From an uncultured Clostridia bacterium (GTDB lineage: Bacteria > Bacillota > Clostridia > Oscillospirales > Acutalibacteraceae): a stretch of DNA of 6,083 bases. Positions 4,701 to 6,083 of the stretch are shown here, one piece after another. Position numbers and translations under genes: made by a program. The stretch is from assembly GCA_947302895.1 (NCBI GenBank), contig CAMYWU010000098.1:1-6083 (forward strand), given 5' to 3'. Below the pieces are notes generated by a model. The model was given only the letters and a program-made list of their open reading frames with translations, was not told where the DNA came from and did no database searches. Within the stretch, counting starts at the first letter, position 1, and every line of letters begins with the position of its first letter.

Positions 4701-6083
4701 GCTCGTTAAATCAAGATTTGAGCCATTGGTAAACGCCGCATTATCAACATAAATAGTGCAGTCATCATTAAGTGATATAAAGTTTACGGGAACTGCTTCA
4801 GGATTCTGACGGCGCTGAATAATTGAAGTTATTTCGCCGTTACCCCTGTTGATTGAAGTACTAACCATAGTATGGTTATCTGTTCCCGAAACGCCGTCGA
4901 GATTGCTGACAACCTCGCCAACATTAACACTCAGAAGAAGCGGAAGATGTGCCTTTGCCGTATTCTGAATTGCCTGCGGGGAAAGCACCGTATCATACAC
5001 CTCAAAGTTATCAAATAAGCCGTTGAAATATCCGTCGCCGTCATAGAAGGATTTTCCGAAATATGCAAGAAGATTATCTCCAAGCTCGGAAACCTTAAGT
5101 GCGTCGTTATTAGTTGCTTTAAGAGTTCCGTTAACATAGATCTGACATTTTCCGTTATCAAAAACAAGCGCAATTGCCATCCAGCTGTCGGTTGCGTCAA
5201 AGCTTGTTTTAACCTCGTTCTCATTGGTATAGGAATTAACGGTTATTGCGTTTCTTATTTCCGAGCCGCGAACTCTGAAAAAGTCATATTTTTCATTATT
5301 CTGACCGAAGGCAAAGGTAAAGAAATTTCCGCTGTTGGTATTCGGTTTGATATCAAAAAGGATTGTCATTTCATCCTTATTATCAAAGAAGCCCTGAGGA
5401 ATTTCGGCATAGGTTCCGCTTGTTCCGTCAAGGGAAAGAACCTTGCTGCCGTGTTCGCTGTTGCTTACAGTTGAAGCATTACCGTATAAGGTTGGAAGGG
5501 TTGTTCCGTCCTCAAAGGTATATCTTAAAACAGCCATTGCCTCGGGAATATTAGCCTGGGCAGTTGCGGCAATTTCAGAATCAGTTAAAGCGCTGTCGTA
5601 TACCTCAAAATTATCAAAACAGCCGTGGAAAAATCCGTCGCCGTCATAGAGCGATTTTCCGAAATAGGAATACAGATTGTTTCCCAAATCAGAAACTTTA
5701 ATGGTTGTATCCGTATTTTCTTTAACCTTCACGCCGTCAACATAGAGCTTCATCGTATAGTTATCATAAACAAGAGCAATATTCATCCAGCCGTTATAAT
5801 TTGCTCTGTTATAATCAACGCCGTGCTCATTCTGCCAGGAGTTAGTTGTTAAGCAGTTATAGAAGTTTTTATTATCATCGCTGTTTCTCATTCTGAAGAA
5901 CGAATATTTATTGTTATCCGCACCGAAACAGAAGGTAAAGAAATTACCCCACTGGTCATTCGGAAGAACGTCGAACTGAATAGTCATAACATCCCTGCCG
6001 TCAAAAAATCCCTGCGTGATTTCGGCATATGTTCCGCTCGTTCCGTCGAGAGAAAGAACATTGCCCTTCTTGTCGTGGTCATA
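1743..6083 (-). CDS. Secreted multidomain GH43 glycoside hydrolase with LamG modules (5' end outside window)
   Basis: The frame is open from the right edge to the TAA at 1743-1745, giving 1446 visible residues. The ATG at 5987 is internal: the 32 codons before it are in frame and match the start of the second LamG repeat (LSLDGTSGTYAEI, then QGFFD). The true start and presumed signal peptide are therefore off-window. Module order, numbered from the first visible codon: LamG-like 1 about 1-183, LamG-like 2 about 184-378, Ig-like spacer about 379-483, GH43 about 484-810, concanavalin-A-like sandwich about 810-1024, FIVAR-like helices about 1025-1139, and a duplicated C-terminal unit about 1140-1446. 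GH43 enzymes are inverting arabinofuranosidases, xylosidases or arabinanases. The binding modules suggest an extracellular enzyme working on insoluble plant polysaccharide. No dockerin or LPXTG motif is seen at the C-terminus, so attachment to the cell is not supported. The GH43 assignment is firm; the exact substrate is not readable from sequence. Confidence 0.95.
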   Translation of the reverse strand, partial: YDHDKKGNVLSLDGTSGTYAEITQGFFDGRDVMTIQFDVLPNDQWGNFFTFCFGADNNKYSFFRMRNSDDNKNFYNCLTTNSWQNEHGVDYNRANYNGWMNIALVYDNYTMKLYVDGVKVKENTDTTIKVSDLGNNLYSYFGKSLYDGDGFFHGCFDNFEVYDSALTDSEIAATAQANIPEAMAVLRYTFEDGTTLPTLYGNASTVSNSEHGSKVLSLDGTSGTYAEIPQGFFDNKDEMTILFDIKPNTNSGNFFTFAFGQNNEKYDFFRVRGSEIRNAITVNSYTNENEVKTSFDATDSWMAIALVFDNGKCQIYVNGTLKATNNDALKVSELGDNLLAYFGKSFYDGDGYFNGLFDNFEVYDTVLSPQAIQNTAKAHLPLLLSVNVGEVVSNLDGVSGTDNHTMVSTSINRGNGEITSIIQRRQNPEAVPVNFISLNDDCTIYVDNAAFTNGSNLDLTSDRSVRIVHGSAEETYTLKAAQIANNPVLPGMYADPDIDVFDGKFWIYPTTDGVAGWGGTQFHAFSSEDMETWTDEGVILDNKDKNPGFNDKGVQIASCKWSNGNAWAPAIEKKGDKYYFYFCGRILSEYESIYGEGMAIGVAYASSPAGPYTASDSPILYPKMVSDANIGYEGQVIDPAVYTEGDTSYLLFGNGNAAIAELNSDMLTVKTSTLRKLEGLEGFRESIAVFKRNGVYYWHWSCDDTGSENYSVHYGTSTSLTGAITYRGVLVEKDTAKGILATGHQSVIYIPETDKCFIAYHRFYTPLSIGGNVGHHRETCVDEITFNRNVGGIDLLNQVSPSMEGVGRVNINGMPVNYYDATELQNKKLEWDFGHTPSITYPMQATYGDAEMTLVYWGDNAYYYDGSYGLRTGDGYVYIENIANKLEDEKDIDIRFTMITNERYNDAQAGAFAIGSANASGNESAFNDLIRLKNDGSMEYRGGGSTEDIRAGAKNAVTQGEHTYRIYFRYSTKTISVYQDGKLIGFKQDNNLSKSKFNFLALGVWRDTYYGKNTIEKLTIAQPDIKDSGYINKDTLVSNISKQSVSQDIGYASLEAVIDEINSSDFQAKYAEITANEDLYTSQSLANYYAALNRVKLFDASSAVYDYSNNITVSGAADEIASIVSDFNAYKEPEYIGPSNGYNLTVKEQINVNFYVDLEYYNADDGYIEYSYLVTTNDKNAQRITQTLSAEDMDKVSGGFTDGDRKFTLCAAPAQIAEEYIINVYDKDGNLKTDEPIKTSIADYCETIINNAESYEEKYVNLAKALLDYGQAANIYFGYAEIHNAVNAGDNYTVPVSDAYGAELSADETAYLQSKITDIAYSVGKGASGKDIQIAGVTYLALMNPEFRFYVDEENEVWAALTTVSINDPDLDAEMVKTSQGNCVRVTGLKASEFGKYFTIDVGTTSLTYNGYAYLYSVLTNSDDENLKALAKAIYRYAVASEAAFE
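1746..2665 (-). other. C-terminal duplicated alpha/beta unit of unknown function
   Basis: The last 305 or so residues contain two diverged copies of one pattern. Each has a strand ending in FYVD, a strand after an APAQ/LKAS segment (EEYIINVY; GKYFTIDV), then a helix and a closing amphipathic helix (NLAKALLDYGQAANIYF; LKALAKAIYRYAVASEAAF). Copy 1 spans about 2247-2665 and copy 2 about 1746-2099. In my recollection, tails of the form LAKAMLxYGxxAQxYF are frequent at the ends of large secreted proteins of gut Clostridia, but I know no assigned function. There is no dockerin-type calcium loop and no transmembrane anchor. The second copy ends at the stop codon. Confidence 0.55.
2666..3009 (-). other. 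FIVAR-like alpha-helical module
   Basis: The stretch of about 115 residues is predicted helical and polar. It has the layout NEDLYTSQSLANYYAALNRV, then about 20 residues, then AADEIASIVSDFNAY. That resembles the FIVAR pattern (x-x-Y-T-x-x-S-x-x-x-x-x-x-A-L, then a helix ending in A-x-x-x-L). FIVAR modules are helical spacers in Gram-positive cell-surface and sugar-active proteins. The match is by eye and the first helix is atypical. Confidence 0.5.
3010..3656 (-). other. Concanavalin-A-like beta-sandwich after GH43
   Basis: About 215 residues follow the propeller. They include TLVYWGDNAYYYDG, GDGYVYIENI, KDIDIRFTMIT, AGAFAIGSA, HTYRIYFRYSTKTISVYQDG, FNFLALGVW and NTIEKLTIAQ. The pattern strand - IYFRY - ISVYQDGKL - LALGVW - IEKLTI is that of a jelly-roll sandwich like those C-terminal to many GH43 catalytic domains. 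It is more divergent than the two N-terminal LamG modules. In characterised GH43 enzymes such sandwiches pack against the propeller and can contribute to the active-site wall or to substrate binding. Whether that applies here is inference. Confidence 0.65.
3657..4632 (-). other. GH43 five-bladed beta-propeller catalytic domain
   Basis: The domain opens with NPVLPGMYADPDIDVFDGKF, the standard GH43 first blade. The Asp of ADP (codon 4599-4601) is the expected general base. Blade two shows AWAPAIEKKGDKYYFYF. GQVIDPAVY supplies the middle Asp (4170-4172), which in the family tunes the acid's pKa and orients the substrate. RESIAVFKRNGVYYWHWS supplies the likely general acid Glu (4029-4031), six residues before the Lys as in the family pattern E-x-P-x-x-x-K-x-x-G-x-YY; the usual Pro is Ile here. 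ATGHQSV carries the His (3852-3854) that sits in the propeller centre, often near a metal. The domain closes with GHHRETCVDEITFN, typical of the last blade. All three carboxylates are present, so the enzyme should be active. Residue roles are family knowledge; the subfamily and sugar specificity are not assigned. Confidence 0.93.
4635..4949 (-). other. Ig-like beta-sandwich spacer before GH43
   Basis: About 105 residues between LamG 2 and the propeller are rich in short alternating hydrophobic strands (ITSIIQRRQN, CTIYVDN, VRIVHGSAEETYTLKA). They end in YTLKAAQIANNPVL, which runs straight into the first GH43 blade. A closing Y-T-L-x-x strand is common in bacterial Ig-like or cadherin-like spacers. 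I recognise no named family with certainty, so this is a fold-level guess with a structural linker role. Confidence 0.45.
4950..5532 (-). other. LamG-like jelly-roll module 2
   Basis: This is a complete second copy of the LamG-like sandwich, starting at VLRYTFEDG and ending at FDNFEVYDTVLSPQAI. Motifs shared with module 1 include LSLDGTSGTYAEI, QGFFD, MTI-x-FD, GNFFTF-x-FG, KY-x-FFR-x-R, WM-x-IALV-x-D and YFGKS-x-YDGDG. The nucleotide copies are offset by about 603 bp at the 3' side and about 618 bp at the 5' side, both multiples of three. It lies directly before the Ig-like spacer and the GH43 domain and probably helps hold the enzyme on its polymer. Confidence 0.87.
5533..6083 (-). other. 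LamG-like jelly-roll module 1 (N-terminal part cut by window edge)
   Basis: This is a concanavalin-A-like/LamG (Laminin_G_3-type) beta-sandwich. Recognisable pieces in order are LSLDGTSGTYAEI, MTIQFDVLPN, GNFFTFCFG, NKYSFFRMR, WMNIALVYDNYTMKLYVDG and FHGCFDNFEVYDSALTDSEI. The ending FDNFEVYD-x-x-L-x-x-x-x-I is the characteristic last strand and closing helix of LamG_3 domains. Such modules in secreted glycosidases usually bind polysaccharide or act as calcium-stabilised spacers. The same elements recur in the next module, so the pair arose by duplication. The first strands lie beyond the right edge. Confidence 0.85.

Noticed and set aside
2114..5224. Other minus-strand frames at 201-449, 2114-2299 and 4931-5224
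   Set aside because: Each overlaps a well-supported domain in a different frame and has shadow-type composition.
3579..5852. Short plus-strand open frames (for example at 3579-3782, 4241-4438, 4515-4709, 5363-5554, 5443-5649, 5625-5852)
   Set aside because: All are antisense to conserved domains of the GH43 gene, lack ribosome sites and show no recognisable protein features.
1743..5987. Start of the GH43 gene at the ATG at 5987
   Set aside because: The frame is open upstream to the edge, and the 32 upstream codons match the LamG module consensus. There is no Shine-Dalgarno or signal peptide at this ATG, so it is internal.

Overview
The window looks like accessory carbohydrate-degradation DNA from an anaerobic gut Firmicute, probably a Clostridia (Oscillospiraceae/Lachnospiraceae-like) genome or metagenome contig. 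I infer this from the moderate GC with AT-rich intergenic DNA, a strong GGAGG ribosome site, a Gram-positive-type signal peptide, and very large multidomain secreted proteins. The taxonomic assignment is by general resemblance, not by a marker gene.

Everything real is on the minus strand. From the right edge to the left: (1) positions 6083 to 1743 hold one long reading frame that is already open at the right edge. It encodes a giant extracellular enzyme with two LamG-like jelly-roll modules, a short Ig-like spacer, a GH43 five-bladed propeller with all three catalytic acids visible, another concanavalin-A-like module, a FIVAR-like helical module, and a C-terminal region that appears to be two diverged copies of one unit. 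(2) The 111 bp between genes (1632-1742) hold an intrinsic terminator for the GH43 gene, followed at once by a near-consensus sigma-A promoter and a Shine-Dalgarno for the next gene. (3) Positions 1631 to 13 hold a second secreted protein made of two tandem copies of a roughly 245-residue beta-rich domain of unknown function, probably carbohydrate-binding.

The second gene is broken between its two domains. A 47-bp insertion (one 19-bp direct-repeat copy plus 28 unique bp) shifts the frame, so the gene reads as two overlapping pieces (645-1631 and 13-759). Deleting 47 bp restores a single 523-residue protein exactly in frame. The 28 extra bases plus the repeat encode SSIMPGKVNPTQCEAV, the signature of class II fumarase, which has no place in a sugar-binding protein. 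The insertion is therefore either a genuine template-switch patch from a fumarase gene or a chimeric assembly/library artefact. This is the most notable observation in the window.

Functionally the two genes fit one theme: an exported GH43 enzyme acting on arabinose- or xylose-containing plant polysaccharide, beside a separately transcribed exported protein with binding-type domains. No dockerin, cohesin, LPXTG sorting motif or transporter gene is visible, and I see no RNA gene, CRISPR array or transposase.
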